NCBI RefSeq assembly: GCF_002879865.1
Contig: NZ_PNXY01000003.1
Span: forward strand, 248,001 to 312,000
Origin: Paraburkholderia rhynchosiae
Lineage (GTDB): Bacteria > Pseudomonadota > Gammaproteobacteria > Burkholderiales > Burkholderiaceae
Direction of reading: 5' to 3'
Length of the DNA: 64,000 nt
The position numbers were made by a program, and so were the translations under genes. The notes beneath the pieces are model-generated. The model did not search any database. It saw only the letters and a program-made list of their open reading frames with translations, and had not been told where the DNA came from. Below, piece after piece: positions 8,930-17,754 of this stretch (position 1 is its first letter; the number at the start of each line of letters is the position of its first letter).

Positions 8930-10198
8930 ATGCCCCTATCTCCGTTGGAAAGCCGTCTGCGCTACGAATTTCGCAATGCGGAATTGCTGCGCCAGGCTTT
9001 AACGCACCGCAGTCACAGTGCCACGCATAACGAACGGCTCGAATTTCTCGGCGACTCCGTTCTGAATTGCGCGGTGGCTGCGCTTTTGTTCCAACGTTTC
9101 GGCAAGCTGGACGAAGGCGACCTGTCTCGTGTCCGCGCCAATCTGGTCAAACAGCAATCGCTGTATGAAATCGCTCAGGCCCTGAATATTTCGGAAGGGC
9201 TCCGGTTGGGGGAGGGCGAACTGCGCAGCGGCGGCTTCCGTCGGCCTTCAATCCTTGCCGACACGCTCGAAGCGGTGCTAGGTGCAGTATTCCTCGACGG
9301 TGGCTTCGAAGCGGCCCAAACGGTCATCAAGCGCCTTTATGTGCCGATCCTCGACCACATCGACCCGCGCACGCTTGGCAAGGATGCAAAGACGCTTCTG
9401 CAGGAGTATCTGCAGGGTCACAAGATCGCGTTGCCCACATACACGGTCGTTGCGACTCATGGTGCAGCGCACAATCAGCAGTTCGAAGTCGAGTGCACGG
9501 TTCCCAAGCTGGACGTGAAGGTGGCCGGCTCCGGCGCGAGCCGTCGCGCGGCTGAGCAAGCCGCAGCCAAAAAGGCGCTCGATGAAGTCATGGCCGCAGC
9601 GCCCGCCGTGGTGGGCAAGTCGAAGCGCTCGAAGGGTGCCCGCGCGGCGAAAAACGCCGAGCTCGAGATCGTGCCCGGCGTGACAGGCGTTCAGACCGCG
9701 CTCGATTTGCGCAGCAGCCCGGACCGCAAGAACGAACGCGGCGCAGCGCGGGTTGAGACGCGGGCGGCGTCAGCGACGGAGCCTGCAATCGAACGCGGGG
9801 CACTAGCAGCCGCGGTCGCGGCCGCAGTTGCGCCTCTCGCGGTAATTCGCGCCGCACACGTCGAGTACAGCGCTCCGGAAAAAGTCGAACGCGCGGACAA
9901 AGCCGAAAGGCCCGATAAAGCGGAGAAAGCCGCCGCACAAGCGGGCGAGAAATCCACGGAAAAAGTAGCAGGGGACAAGCCAGCGGAAAAGCCGGACGCG
10001 AAGCCGGCCGAACCGAAACCCGCAGAACCCAAGGCCGAATCCGCCGCGGTCCGCAACATGGACAAACCGCACCGCAGCCGCGAAGCAGCGGCCGGCGCAG
10101 CCGCGGTTTCGCCCGCGACGAACGCTGCGGCGCCCACCGAACACGAACCCGGCGTAGCCGACGCGGTGCAAACGCGCGTCGCCGATGCGGGCCATTGA
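8930..10198 (+). CDS. rnc: Ribonuclease III with a long low-complexity C-terminal tail
   Basis: Double-strand-specific endoribonuclease for rRNA and mRNA processing. The catalytic domain carries the signature [13 protein letters not shown] (residues 34-46) and a second acidic site in [18 protein letters not shown]. The dsRNA-binding domain spans about 152-221. The family is about 225 residues long, and here a tail of some 200 residues follows, rich in Ala, Lys, Glu and Pro, with repeats of the type [17 protein letters not shown]. The tail is predicted to be disordered and its role is unknown. 191 nt separate it from lepB. The tail runs up to the leader of era. Confidence 0.95.
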   Translation: MPLSPLESRLRYEFRNAELLRQALTHRSHSATHNERLEFLGDSVLNCAVAALLFQRFGKLDEGDLSRVRANLVKQQSLYEIAQALNISEGLRLGEGELRSGGFRRPSILADTLEAVLGAVFLDGGFEAAQTVIKRLYVPILDHIDPRTLGKDAKTLLQEYLQGHKIALPTYTVVATHGAAHNQQFEVECTVPKLDVKVAGSGASRRAAEQAAAKKALDEVMAAAPAVVGKSKRSKGARAAKNAELEIVPGVTGVQTALDLRSSPDRKNERGAARVETRAASATEPAIERGALAAAVAAAVAPLAVIRAAHVEYSAPEKVERADKAERPDKAEKAAAQAGEKSTEKVAGDKPAEKPDAKPAEPKPAEPKAESAAVRNMDKPHRSREAAAGAAAVSPATNAAAPTEHEPGVADAVQTRVADAGH

Positions 10199-10252
10199 TT
10201 GCCATCGGCGCGCCCACTTCGCGCGTCGATCCGAACCTGCCGTAGCCCCAAT

Positions 10253-11152
10253 ATGAACGCTCCCACTCCCACTGGTTTTCGCTGCGGCATGGTCGCGATC
10301 GTCGGCCGTCCGAACGTCGGCAAATCCACGCTGATGAACGCGCTGGTCGGCCAGAAAGTCAGCATCACGTCGCGTAAGGCGCAGACCACGCGCCATCGCA
10401 TCACCGGCATTCATACGCTAGAAGACGTGCAGTACATTTTCGTCGACACGCCCGGTTTTCAGACCAAACACAGCGGCGCGCTGAACCGTTCGCTAAACCG
10501 TGCGGTGACGTCGACACTCACTTCCGTCGATACGATTCTGTTCGTGATCGAAGCTGGCCGTTTCGGCCCGGACGACCAGAAGGTGCTCGACCTGATTCCG
10601 CCGTCGGTGCCTACGCTGCTGATTGCGAACAAGCTCGATCGCGTGTCGGATAAAGATTCGCTGTTCCCGTTTATGCAGCAAATCAGCGCGTTGCGCCAGT
10701 TCAGCGAAATCGTGCCGCTGTCGGCCAAGAATCCGGACGACATCAAGCGTCTGATGGCGACCGTCAAGCCATACCTGCCGGAAGGCGCGCCAATTTATGG
10801 CGAAGACGACCTCACCGATCGCAGCGAGCGCTTTCTCGCCGCAGAGATCCTGCGCGAAAAAGTGTTCCGCTGGACCGGCGACGAACTGCCCTACACGAGC
10901 ACGGTGCTGATTGACAAGTTCGAAACGGAAGGACGCCTGCGCCGCATCTTCGCGACGATCCTGGTCGAACGCGACACGCACAAGGCAATGATCATCGGCC
11001 AGAAGGGTGCCAAGCTGAAGCAGATCAGCACCGAGGCGCGCCTCGACATGGAGAAGCTGTTCGACGGCCCCATCTATCTCGAAACCTTCATCAAGGTGAA
11101 GAGCGGCTGGGCCGACAACGAAGCGGGACTTCGTGCGTATGGGTACGAATGA
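10253..11152 (+). CDS. era: GTPase Era, 30S ribosome assembly
   Basis: 299 residues. GTPase motifs [14 protein letters not shown] (G1), DTPGF (G3) and NKLD (G4) occupy the first 180 residues. The C-terminal KH domain has the [12 protein letters not shown] loop that binds the 3' end of 16S rRNA. The frame is open from 10199, directly after the rnc stop, but the ATG at 10253 gives the family N-terminus ([20 protein letters not shown]). The end overlaps the recO start. Confidence 0.96.
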   Translation: MNAPTPTGFRCGMVAIVGRPNVGKSTLMNALVGQKVSITSRKAQTTRHRITGIHTLEDVQYIFVDTPGFQTKHSGALNRSLNRAVTSTLTSVDTILFVIEAGRFGPDDQKVLDLIPPSVPTLLIANKLDRVSDKDSLFPFMQQISALRQFSEIVPLSAKNPDDIKRLMATVKPYLPEGAPIYGEDDLTDRSERFLAAEILREKVFRWTGDELPYTSTVLIDKFETEGRLRRIFATILVERDTHKAMIIGQKGAKLKQISTEARLDMEKLFDGPIYLETFIKVKSGWADNEAGLRAYGYE

Positions 11153-12050
11153 CGCGTGGGTAACGCTGAATTCCGACACCGACCCGGACGACGCCGAGCC
11201 GGCCGCGCCGGCGCGCGAGCCGTCAAAGCCGGCTCGCAGTAGCCGCAAATCTTCCACTAAAAGCACGTCCGACGCCCGCGCCGGTGACGAGCCGCGCAAG
11301 GCGCCGGCTCGCCGGCCCTCGCGCAGTTCCGCTTCCGAATACCGGATCGCCGAGCAACCGGCGTTCGTTCTGCACAGCTATCCATATCGCGAGACCAGCC
11401 TGATCATCGACGTGTTGTCGCGCGATCACGGCCGTCTCGCACTCGTCGCAAAGGGCGCGAAGCGCCCGCACTCTGCACTGCGCGGCGTGTTACAGACGTT
11501 CCAGCCGCTCGCGCTGTCGTGGTCGGGCAAGGGCGAAGTGCGCACGCTCACGGGCGCGGAATGGGTCGGCGGCATGTTGCCTTTGACTGGCGGCGCGCTG
11601 CTGTGCGGCTTCTACGTCAACGAACTTCTCGTGAAGTTCTGCGCACGTGAAGATCCGCATCCGCAACTGTTCCATCACTATGTCGTCACCATGACGCGCC
11701 TCGCGCACGATGAGCCGCCGGTGCAGGTGCTGCGTTCGTTCGAGCGGGTTCTGCTGCGCGAGACCGGTTACGCGATGGCGCTCGATCGCACGGTCGCGCG
11801 TAAGGCGGTCGAAGCTGGCAGCCGTTATGTGTTCGACCCGGAGCGCGGTGTGCGCGAAGCAACCGACGATCTGCCCGTGCAATGGCCAGTGGTTATGGGC
11901 CAGACCTTGCTCGATATGGAAAAGGACGATTACCATCGGGCGCAGACCGTGGCGCAAAGCAAAACGCTGATGCGCTTTCTGCTTAACACTTACCTTGGCG
12001 GCACGCCGCTCGCGACGCGCCAGATTCTGATCGACTTGCAGAACTTATGA
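11139..12050 (+). CDS. recO: DNA repair protein RecO with an extended N-terminus
   Basis: Recombination mediator that loads RecA on SSB-coated DNA with RecR. The conserved N-terminal OB fold starts at about residue 70 ([20 protein letters not shown]) and the C-terminal helical domain runs to ILIDLQNL. The first 70 residues are Ser/Ala/Arg/Pro-rich and absent from the E. coli protein. No alternative start codon lies between, so the extension appears real. The ATG at 11139 (or GTG at 11133) lies inside the last codons of era, so the genes overlap. The end overlaps pdxJ in ATGA. Confidence 0.92.
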   Translation: MGTNDAWVTLNSDTDPDDAEPAAPAREPSKPARSSRKSSTKSTSDARAGDEPRKAPARRPSRSSASEYRIAEQPAFVLHSYPYRETSLIIDVLSRDHGRLALVAKGAKRPHSALRGVLQTFQPLALSWSGKGEVRTLTGAEWVGGMLPLTGGALLCGFYVNELLVKFCAREDPHPQLFHHYVVTMTRLAHDEPPVQVLRSFERVLLRETGYAMALDRTVARKAVEAGSRYVFDPERGVREATDDLPVQWPVVMGQTLLDMEKDDYHRAQTVAQSKTLMRFLLNTYLGGTPLATRQILIDLQNL

Positions 12051-12811
12051 GCTTCTTTCTAACGTCGCCTAATGTAATCGACCTGGGCGTGAACATCGAT
12101 CACGTCGCCACGCTGCGCAACGCGCGCGGCACCTCGTACCCCGATCCGATCCGCGCCGCGTTGATGGCGGAAGAGGCCGGTGCCGATGCCATCACGTTGC
12201 ATCTGCGCGAAGACCGCCGCCATATCGTCGACACCGACGTGCGCGCGCTGCGTCCGCTCCTGAAGACGCGGATGAACCTCGAATGCGCAGTCACGCACGA
12301 GATGCTCGACATCGCCTGCGAAGTCCAGCCGCACGACGTTTGCCTCGTGCCGGAAAAGCGCCAGGAATTGACGACAGAAGGTGGTCTCGATGTCGCCGGC
12401 CAGTTCGAGGCCGTGCGCGCCGCGTGCAAGCAGCTCGCCGACGCGAACTCGCGCGTGTCGCTTTTCATCGATCCCGTCGAGACGCAGATTCGCGCCGCGC
12501 ATGAGGCGGGCGCGCCGGTGATCGAACTGCACACCGGACGTTACGCCGAGGCGCACGATCCCGCCGAGCAGCAGCGCGAATACGAGCGCGTGGTTCGCGC
12601 GGTCGAGTTTGGCGCGACGCTCGGTATCAAGGTGAATGCCGGCCACGGCCTCCATTACACGAACGTCCAGCAGATCGCGGCGATCGACGGCATTGTCGAA
12701 CTGAATATCGGTCACGCGATCGTCGCGCATGCGATTTTCGCCGGCTGGGACAACGCGGTGCGCGAGATGAAGGCGATCATGGTCGCCGCGCGTCTTGGCG
12801 CGCGCGCGTGA
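12047..12811 (+). CDS. pdxJ: Pyridoxine 5'-phosphate synthase
   Basis: TIM-barrel enzyme condensing 1-deoxyxylulose 5-phosphate with 3-amino-2-oxopropyl phosphate to give pyridoxine 5'-phosphate. 254 residues with the typical start [19 protein letters not shown], the catalytic region VTHEMLDIA, the [18 protein letters not shown] block and the phosphate-binding end [17 protein letters not shown]. Translation is coupled to recO (ATGA overlap at 12047-12050) and the stop overlaps a possible acpS start at 12811. The recO-pdxJ-acpS-nagZ order is conserved in betaproteobacteria. Confidence 0.97.
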   Translation: MSFFLTSPNVIDLGVNIDHVATLRNARGTSYPDPIRAALMAEEAGADAITLHLREDRRHIVDTDVRALRPLLKTRMNLECAVTHEMLDIACEVQPHDVCLVPEKRQELTTEGGLDVAGQFEAVRAACKQLADANSRVSLFIDPVETQIRAAHEAGAPVIELHTGRYAEAHDPAEQQREYERVVRAVEFGATLGIKVNAGHGLHYTNVQQIAAIDGIVELNIGHAIVAHAIFAGWDNAVREMKAIMVAARLGARA

Positions 12812-12837
12812 TGCGGCCTGAGGCACCGGCTTCACGT

Positions 12838-13278
12838 ATGGCGATCTACGGCATCGGCACGGACATCGTGCAGGTCAGCCGCGTCGCGGCGGTCATGACG
12901 CGCACCAACGGCCGCTTCGCGGAGAAGGTGCTCGGTCCCGACGAACTGCGCGTCTACTACGCGCGCCATGCTCGCTCGGCGGCGCGCGGGCTCGCGTTTC
13001 TCGCCACGCGCTTCTCGGCGAAGGAAGCGTTTTCGAAGGCGATCGGCCTCGGCATGCGCTGGCCGATGACCTGGCGCGCGTTGCAAACGCTCAACAAGCC
13101 GAGCGGCGAACCGATGGTGGTGGCGTCCGGCGAGCTCGCCGAATGGCTCGACGCGCGTGGCATCACGGCACGCGTCACGATTAGCGACGAACGCGATTAC
13201 GCGGTGTCGTTCGTGATCGCCGAAAGCGCGCAAGCCGAAGAGGCGAGCGGCTCGAGCCCGTCGACTTCTATCAAATAA
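12838..13278 (+). CDS. acpS: Holo-ACP synthase (4'-phosphopantetheinyl transferase)
   Basis: Transfers 4'-phosphopantetheine from CoA to acyl carrier protein. The N-terminal strand [13 protein letters not shown] contains the Mg-binding Asp, and [14 protein letters not shown] is the second signature. 146 residues from the ATG at 12838, which gives the family N-terminus MAIYGIGTD. An ATG at 12811 overlapping the pdxJ stop would add nine residues and cannot be excluded. The last 15 residues (Ser/Glu-rich) extend beyond the usual end. Confidence 0.93.
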   Translation: MAIYGIGTDIVQVSRVAAVMTRTNGRFAEKVLGPDELRVYYARHARSAARGLAFLATRFSAKEAFSKAIGLGMRWPMTWRALQTLNKPSGEPMVVASGELAEWLDARGITARVTISDERDYAVSFVIAESAQAEEASGSSPSTSIK

Positions 13279-13358
13279 GCCGTCAAACGAAATAATCGTG
13301 AACGCGGCCCACGCCGGCCGCGTGTCTCCTTGCTCCAGCATTCTTCAAGCGAAATTCG

Positions 13359-14387
13359 ATGAAAACCAATCCCGGACCGGTGATGCTCGACGTTGTGGGC
13401 AAAACGCTGAACGACGACGACAAGCGCCGCCTTGCCCATCCGATGACCGGCGGCGTGATCCTGTTCGCGCGCCACTACGAGAGCCGCGCGCAGCTCATTG
13501 CGCTGACCGATTCGATCCGTGCGATTCGCGAGGATCTGCTGATCGCCGTCGATCACGAAGGCGGGCGCGTGCAGCGTTTTCGCACCGACGGCTTCACGGT
13601 GCTTCCGGCGATGAGCAAGCTCGGCGCGCTCTGGGACAGCGACGTTCTGCACGCCACCAAGGTCACGACCGCGGTGGGCTATATCCTCGCGTCGGAGTTG
13701 CGCGCTTGCGGCATCGACATGAGCTTTACGCCGGTGCTGGATCTGAACTACGGGCAGTCGCAGGTGATTGGCGACCGCGCGTTTCACCGCGATCCGCGCG
13801 TGGTGGCGATGCTCGCGAAGAGTCTTAACCACGGCCTCGCGCTCGCCGGCATGAGCAACTGCGGCAAGCATTTTCCGGGGCACGGATTCGCGCACGCCGA
13901 TTCGCACGTTGCAATGCCGGTCGACAACCGCTCGCTCGACGAGATCCTGGGCGACGACGTGGCGCCGTATGACTGGCTGGGCTTGTCGCTGGGCTCGGTG
14001 ATTCCAGCGCATGTGATCTATCCGAAAGTCGATCCGAAGCCGGCGGGCTTCTCGCGCGTGTGGCTGCAGGAGATTCTGCGCGGCAAGCTGCGCTTCGAAG
14101 GCACCATTTTTAGCGACGATCTTTCAATGGAAGCCGCGCGCCAGGGTGGCACGCTGACCGAAGGCGCGACCGCCGCGCTGCAGGCGGGCTGCGACATGGT
14201 GCTCATCTGCAATCAGCCAGAGGAGGCCGGGAAGGTGCTGGACGCACTGCGCTTCACGCCGTCGAAGGAATCGCAGCAGCGGCTCAAGCGCATGCGTCCG
14301 CGCGGCAAGGCGCTGAAGTGGAGCAAGCTGGTGGCCGAGCCGCAATACCTGCAAGCGCAGTCTTTGCTGCGCAGTGTGTTCGCCTGA
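13359..14387 (+). CDS. nagZ: Beta-N-acetylhexosaminidase, peptidoglycan recycling
   Basis: Cytoplasmic glycoside hydrolase family 3 enzyme that removes GlcNAc from anhydromuropeptides. 342 residues. The NagZ signature GKHFPGHGFAHADSHVAMP holds the catalytic His/Asp loop, and the FSDDLSMEAA segment carries the nucleophilic Asp. The start ATG at 13359 gives NPGPVMLDVVGKTL, typical for the family. It is 80 nt after acpS and ends the forward operon before a strong bidirectional terminator. Confidence 0.95.
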   Translation: MKTNPGPVMLDVVGKTLNDDDKRRLAHPMTGGVILFARHYESRAQLIALTDSIRAIREDLLIAVDHEGGRVQRFRTDGFTVLPAMSKLGALWDSDVLHATKVTTAVGYILASELRACGIDMSFTPVLDLNYGQSQVIGDRAFHRDPRVVAMLAKSLNHGLALAGMSNCGKHFPGHGFAHADSHVAMPVDNRSLDEILGDDVAPYDWLGLSLGSVIPAHVIYPKVDPKPAGFSRVWLQEILRGKLRFEGTIFSDDLSMEAARQGGTLTEGATAALQAGCDMVLICNQPEEAGKVLDALRFTPSKESQQRLKRMRPRGKALKWSKLVAEPQYLQAQSLLRSVFA

Positions 14388-14405
14388 GGGGCGCGCAAAG
14401 GCAGT

Positions 14406-14443
<38 letters not shown>

Positions 14444-14481
14444 AAAAAAACGGCGCCTTCAAACGAAAGGCGCCGTTTTTT
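14444..14481. terminator. Bidirectional terminator between nagZ and the response regulator
   Basis: AACGGCGCCTT pairs with AAGGCGCCGTT around a short loop, with A-run before and T-run after, so it can work on both strands. It lies between the convergent ends of nagZ (14387) and the minus-strand regulator (14523). Confidence 0.9.
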
Positions 14482-14522
14482 GTTGGATAGACACGCGCCT
14501 TTTCCGGCGCGCGAGACCAGCG

Positions 14523-15905
14523 TCAGTTCAGCCGCATCCGTTGCAGCTTGTTGTACAGCGTCTTAGGACTAATGCCGAGCAGCGATGCGGCCCGATGGCG
14601 CGTGCCGCCCACTGCATCGAGCGTCGCGCGAATCAGCATTTCTTCGACATCCGCGAGCGGCGTGCCGACCGTGACCTGAACGCGGCTGCCATTGAGATCG
14701 CGACCGTTGACGGAGCCGGCCTCGTCGGCACGCAACGACTCCAGCACATCTCCCGACGCGTGATACGCGCGCCGCACGCGGTCCTGCAATTCGCGCACAT
14801 TGCCCGGCCATTCGTAGCCGAGGCATTCGCGCAGGAAGTTCGGCCCGATCTGCTTGGCGACGTCCGACGTGCCGCGCGTCGCGGCGTCGTGATTCAACTC
14901 GTCGACGATCGCCTGCGCGATCAGCGCCGGATCTTCGCCGCGCTCGCGCAACGGCGGCAGCGTCACGGCGGCGGCCTCCAGGCGCAGCGCGAGGTCTTCA
15001 TGCAGGCTGCCGTCGGCGACGGCGGCGCGCGGCGCCTTGCGCGTGGACGCGATCAGCCGGAAGTCCGTGACGACCTGGCTCGTACCGCCCACTCGCATGA
15101 ACGTCTGCGAATCGAGCGCGCGTAGCAGTGCTTCCTGCTGAGCGCGCGGCAATTCCGCGATTTCGTCGATGAAAAGCGTCCCGCCGCTCGCCTGTTCGAA
15201 CAGGCCCGGCTCGCGCTGCTCCGTTCCGCCGAACGCACCGCGTTCGTGACCGAACAACATGCCATCCAGCGAACGAAGCCCCGCCCCGCCGGCCGCGCTC
15301 CGGCAATCGAGTGTGACGAACGGACCTTTGCGGCGCCGGCTCATGTCATGCGTCGTGCGGGCCGCCACCTGCTTGCCAGTGCCGGCTTCGCCCGAAATCA
15401 GCACGGCTGCTTCCGTCGGCGCGATATGTTCGACCGTGTCGTAGACGTGCTGCATCGCCCCGCTGCGGCCGAGCATCGAGCCGAACCGGCCGAGTTGACG
15501 CAAAGACGCGCGAAGCGTCTGCACTTCCTCAGTTAGCTCGTACGGACGCGGAATCCGCGCGAGCAGACTGCGAAGGCGCGGAATGTTGACGGGCTTTAGC
15601 AGATAGTCCCAGATGCCGTGCCGCAAGCCCTCGATTGCGCTTTCGACGGTCGCGTTGCCTGTCATGACGATGACGGGTAATGCCCCGCCTGGCGGATGCG
15701 CGGGCAGATGCTGCAACAGATCGAGCCCGCTGCCGTCCGGCAGATTCAGGTCGACGAGCACGACATCGGGGATGAAGCGCGTCAGCGCGGACCGCGCTTC
15801 TGCAATGGTCGTCGCCGTGTCGACGGAAAAGCCGTCCGCGGCAAGAATGGCGGACAGGCCTGACAGGCTATTGGGGTCGTCTTCAACAATCAGGGCGTGT
15901 GGCAT
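14523..15905 (-). CDS. Sigma-54-type response regulator with altered GAFTGA motif
   Basis: 460 residues from the ATG at 15905. Residues 1-125 form a receiver domain with acidic pair EDD (8-10), phospho-acceptor Asp in VLVDLNLPDGSG (about 54) and Lys in LLKPVN. Residues 150-380 form an AAA+ domain with Walker A GEAGTGKQ and Walker B GGTLFIDEI. The C-terminus has a Fis-type helix-turn-helix (RHRAASLLGISPKTLYNKLQ). The sigma-54 contact motif reads GAFGGT (223-228) in place of GAFTGA, and the usual FREDLYYRL box reads LHEDLALRL. No histidine kinase gene is adjacent. An upstream ATG at 15977 is open, but 15905 fits the receiver fold. It may control the csbD-like gene upstream, which is inference. 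Confidence 0.88.
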   Translation of the reverse strand: MPHALIVEDDPNSLSGLSAILAADGFSVDTATTIAEARSALTRFIPDVVLVDLNLPDGSGLDLLQHLPAHPPGGALPVIVMTGNATVESAIEGLRHGIWDYLLKPVNIPRLRSLLARIPRPYELTEEVQTLRASLRQLGRFGSMLGRSGAMQHVYDTVEHIAPTEAAVLISGEAGTGKQVAARTTHDMSRRRKGPFVTLDCRSAAGGAGLRSLDGMLFGHERGAFGGTEQREPGLFEQASGGTLFIDEIAELPRAQQEALLRALDSQTFMRVGGTSQVVTDFRLIASTRKAPRAAVADGSLHEDLALRLEAAAVTLPPLRERGEDPALIAQAIVDELNHDAATRGTSDVAKQIGPNFLRECLGYEWPGNVRELQDRVRRAYHASGDVLESLRADEAGSVNGRDLNGSRVQVTVGTPLADVEEMLIRATLDAVGGTRHRAASLLGISPKTLYNKLQRMRLN

Positions 15906-16261
15906 GGCGAGCGCAACTTGTAAATGGATGGAATGCCCGCCTCGCCGCGCCCGGATTGCGGCGCGCGGTGCAGGCACGATGGCCGGCCGGTACTGTCGGT
16001 CGACGGCGGCGCCACGCGGGCAGCGTCAGCCGAGGCGGCGCAAAAGCGGCCGTCCAGTCGGCATGAGCATGGTGCCCGGCGTCCATGACACCGGGCGAAG
16101 CGGGCGGCGAGTCGACTCACGTTGTTCTGGTCCTATGCTATGTCTGGCGGGCAGTTCGCGACTTTGCTAATTCCGTCACAATCCGCCCGGTTCTATCCGC
16201 AGGCCCTGTGACGGCCGCGATGCGACCGGCAAGGGCGCCTGTACTTCCTTCATTTCTTCCG
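15906..16261. other. Gap of 356 bp between csbD-like gene and response regulator
   Basis: No convincing coding frame, RNA gene or terminator was seen. It would hold the regulator promoter on the minus strand unless the gene is read through from csbD. No clear -10/-35 pair was recognised. Confidence 0.5.
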
Positions 16262-16468
16262 TCAAAAATCTCGATTGCTGTCGAAAAAGCGCCGCACTTC
16301 GAGTTCCGCGTCTTCGCGGCTCTTGCCATAGCGTTCCTGGATCAGGCCCGCGAGCCGGTCGGCGCGGCCTTCGGCCTGGGTCAGCTCGTCGTCTGTCAAT
16401 TCGCCCCACGCCGCCTTTGCTTTGCCAACCAGCTGCTTCCACTTGCCTTCGGCGATGTCGTTGTTCAT
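16262..16468 (-). CDS. CsbD-family stress protein
   Basis: 68 residues, beginning MNNDIAEGKWKQLVGKAKAAW with the CsbD helix pattern (GKWKQLVGKAKAAWGELTDDE) and ending in LEVRRFFDSNRDF. This matches the YjbJ/CsbD group of small, abundant, hydrophilic proteins induced by general stress; their biochemical role is unknown. The frame is open upstream to 16645, but the ATG at 16468 has a strong AAGGAG site 5-10 nt before it and gives the family N-terminus. A near-consensus sigma-54 promoter lies at 16509-16525, with a predicted start near 16499. Confidence 0.9.
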   Translation of the reverse strand: MNNDIAEGKWKQLVGKAKAAWGELTDDELTQAEGRADRLAGLIQERYGKSREDAELEVRRFFDSNRDF

Positions 16469-16508
16469 ATCGCATCTCCTTGTCGAGACAGATAAGGTAT
16501 GTGGGGAT

Positions 16509-16525
16509 AAGCAGGACCTGTGCCA
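16509..16525 (-). promoter_or_regulatory. Sigma-54 (-24/-12) promoter of the csbD-like gene
   Basis: On the minus strand the sequence TTGGCACAGGTCCTGCTT matches the consensus YTGGCACGrNNNTTGCW except at two positions. The invariant GG and GC are exactly 12 bp apart. The predicted transcript start near 16499 leaves a 31-nt leader with a good Shine-Dalgarno. An IHF consensus lies just upstream. Confidence 0.8.
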
Positions 16526-16543
16526 AAAACATTTGATGCGATA

Positions 16544-16556
16544 TATCAAAGGTTTA
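16544..16556 (+). promoter_or_regulatory. IHF-binding consensus upstream of the sigma-54 promoter
   Basis: TATCAAAGGTTTA fits WATCAANNNNTTR at every position. It is centred about 51 bp upstream of the predicted csbD start, the usual place for the IHF bend between an enhancer and a sigma-54 promoter. It overlaps a 6-bp interrupted inverted repeat, TTTGAT (16532) and ATCAAA (16545). Confidence 0.6.
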
Positions 16557-16654
16557 TCGTCGTGAGGGCGGCAAGAACGGGCGCTTCGGCTGGCAAATTG
16601 GAGAAAATTGCCGGTAAAGTTTTCCTCAACGATACTCGGCGGCACAAAAAAGAA

Positions 16655-16676
16655 AAAGCGCCCAATTGGGCGCTTT
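16655..16676 (-). terminator. Terminator of efp
   Basis: Perfect palindrome AAAGCGCCCAA/TTGGGCGCTTT followed on the minus strand by a T-rich run. It lies 53 nt after the efp stop codon and before the csbD promoter. Confidence 0.9.
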
Positions 16677-16728
16677 CGGATTTTTTCTCAGCGCGAGTCG
16701 CGTCGCGCCGGAAAGGGCTTGCCGGCGC

Positions 16729-17286
16729 TTAGGCGCGGCTGCGGTACTCGTGCGTACGCGTGTCGATTTCGATCTTGTCGCCGATGCTGCAGAAGAGCGG
16801 CACTTGCAGTTCGAAGCCGGTGTTCAGCTTGGCGTTCTTCAGCACCTTGCCCGACGACGTGTCACCCTTGACAGCCGGTTCCGTGTAGATGATCTCGCGG
16901 ACCAGCGTGGTCGGCAGTTCGACCGAGATGGCCTTCTCGTTGTAGAACACGACTTCGCAAGTCATGCCGTCTTCGAGGTAGTGCATCGCGTCGCCCATCA
17001 TTTCGGCTTCGACTTCATACTGGTTGTAGTCGGCGTCCATGAACACGTACATCGGGTCGGCGAAGTACGAGTACGTCACTTCCTTGCGCTCGAGCACGAC
17101 GACGTCGAACTTGTCGTCTGCCTTGTAGACGCTTTCCATGCCTGCGCCGGTCAGCAGGTTCTTGAACTTCATCTTGACGACGGCCGAGTTGCGGCCCGAT
17201 TTGTTGTATTCGGCCTTTTGCACGACCATTGCGTCTGCGCCGATCATCACGACGTTGCCGGTGCGGAGTTCTTGTGCGGTCTTCAT
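16729..17286 (-). CDS. efp: Elongation factor P, arginine-32 type
   Basis: Translation factor that rescues ribosomes stalled at polyproline. 185 residues with the three beta-barrel domains. The tip of domain I reads [10 protein letters not shown] with Arg at position 32, the residue rhamnosylated by EarP in this lineage, instead of the lysine used by the EpmA system. The end [16 protein letters not shown] is typical. earP lies upstream on the same strand, separated by 468 nt. The terminator follows at 16655. Confidence 0.97.
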   Translation of the reverse strand: MKTAQELRTGNVVMIGADAMVVQKAEYNKSGRNSAVVKMKFKNLLTGAGMESVYKADDKFDVVVLERKEVTYSYFADPMYVFMDADYNQYEVEAEMMGDAMHYLEDGMTCEVVFYNEKAISVELPTTLVREIIYTEPAVKGDTSSGKVLKNAKLNTGFELQVPLFCSIGDKIEIDTRTHEYRSRA

Positions 17287-17754
17287 AAAACTGTCCTGTA
17301 CGAAATAAGTAGCTTCAACTTTTGCTCAACGGCATACGGCGCAAGCGGCTTCGACGTTTCCTGCGCCTTGCGCCGCGCCGCGGCAAGGCGGTCCGGCGAG
17401 AAGCGGTGAATGAAGCGTGGTTGGCTTGCTGCGGGGTTCACGGTGGCACTGCCGATGAAGTTGCCGGTGCAGCGCGTTCCGCAATTCCCGCAATCCGTTA
17501 CCTGCTTTTACCCGATGCGGGCGTGTACACGAGTGGCGCCGATCGGCAACCTGCGTCCTGACGTGCGTCTTTTCGACCTTTCCACCTTTTCCGGATGCCC
17601 CCGTTACGTAGACTCAAGTAGCGATTCGGGGCGCCTGATGCCTCGTCGACATCTTTCGCATCTTCCGATGCCGGTAAGGCGGGAAAGCCAGACAAAGCCA
17701 GGATTTTTTGCTGCGATCGGGCCGCGCTTGCGTCGTCGGCCGTTGGATAACCGC
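17287..17754. other. Gap of 468 bp between earP and efp
   Basis: No convincing gene is seen on either strand; the open frames lack family features and a ribosome site. It must contain the efp promoter on the minus strand, but no clear hexamers were recognised. Confidence 0.5.

Noticed and set aside
16142..16156. Possible plus-strand sigma-54 element TGGCGGGCAGTTCGC
   Set aside because: The spacing is right but the match is weak and there is no gene downstream on that strand.
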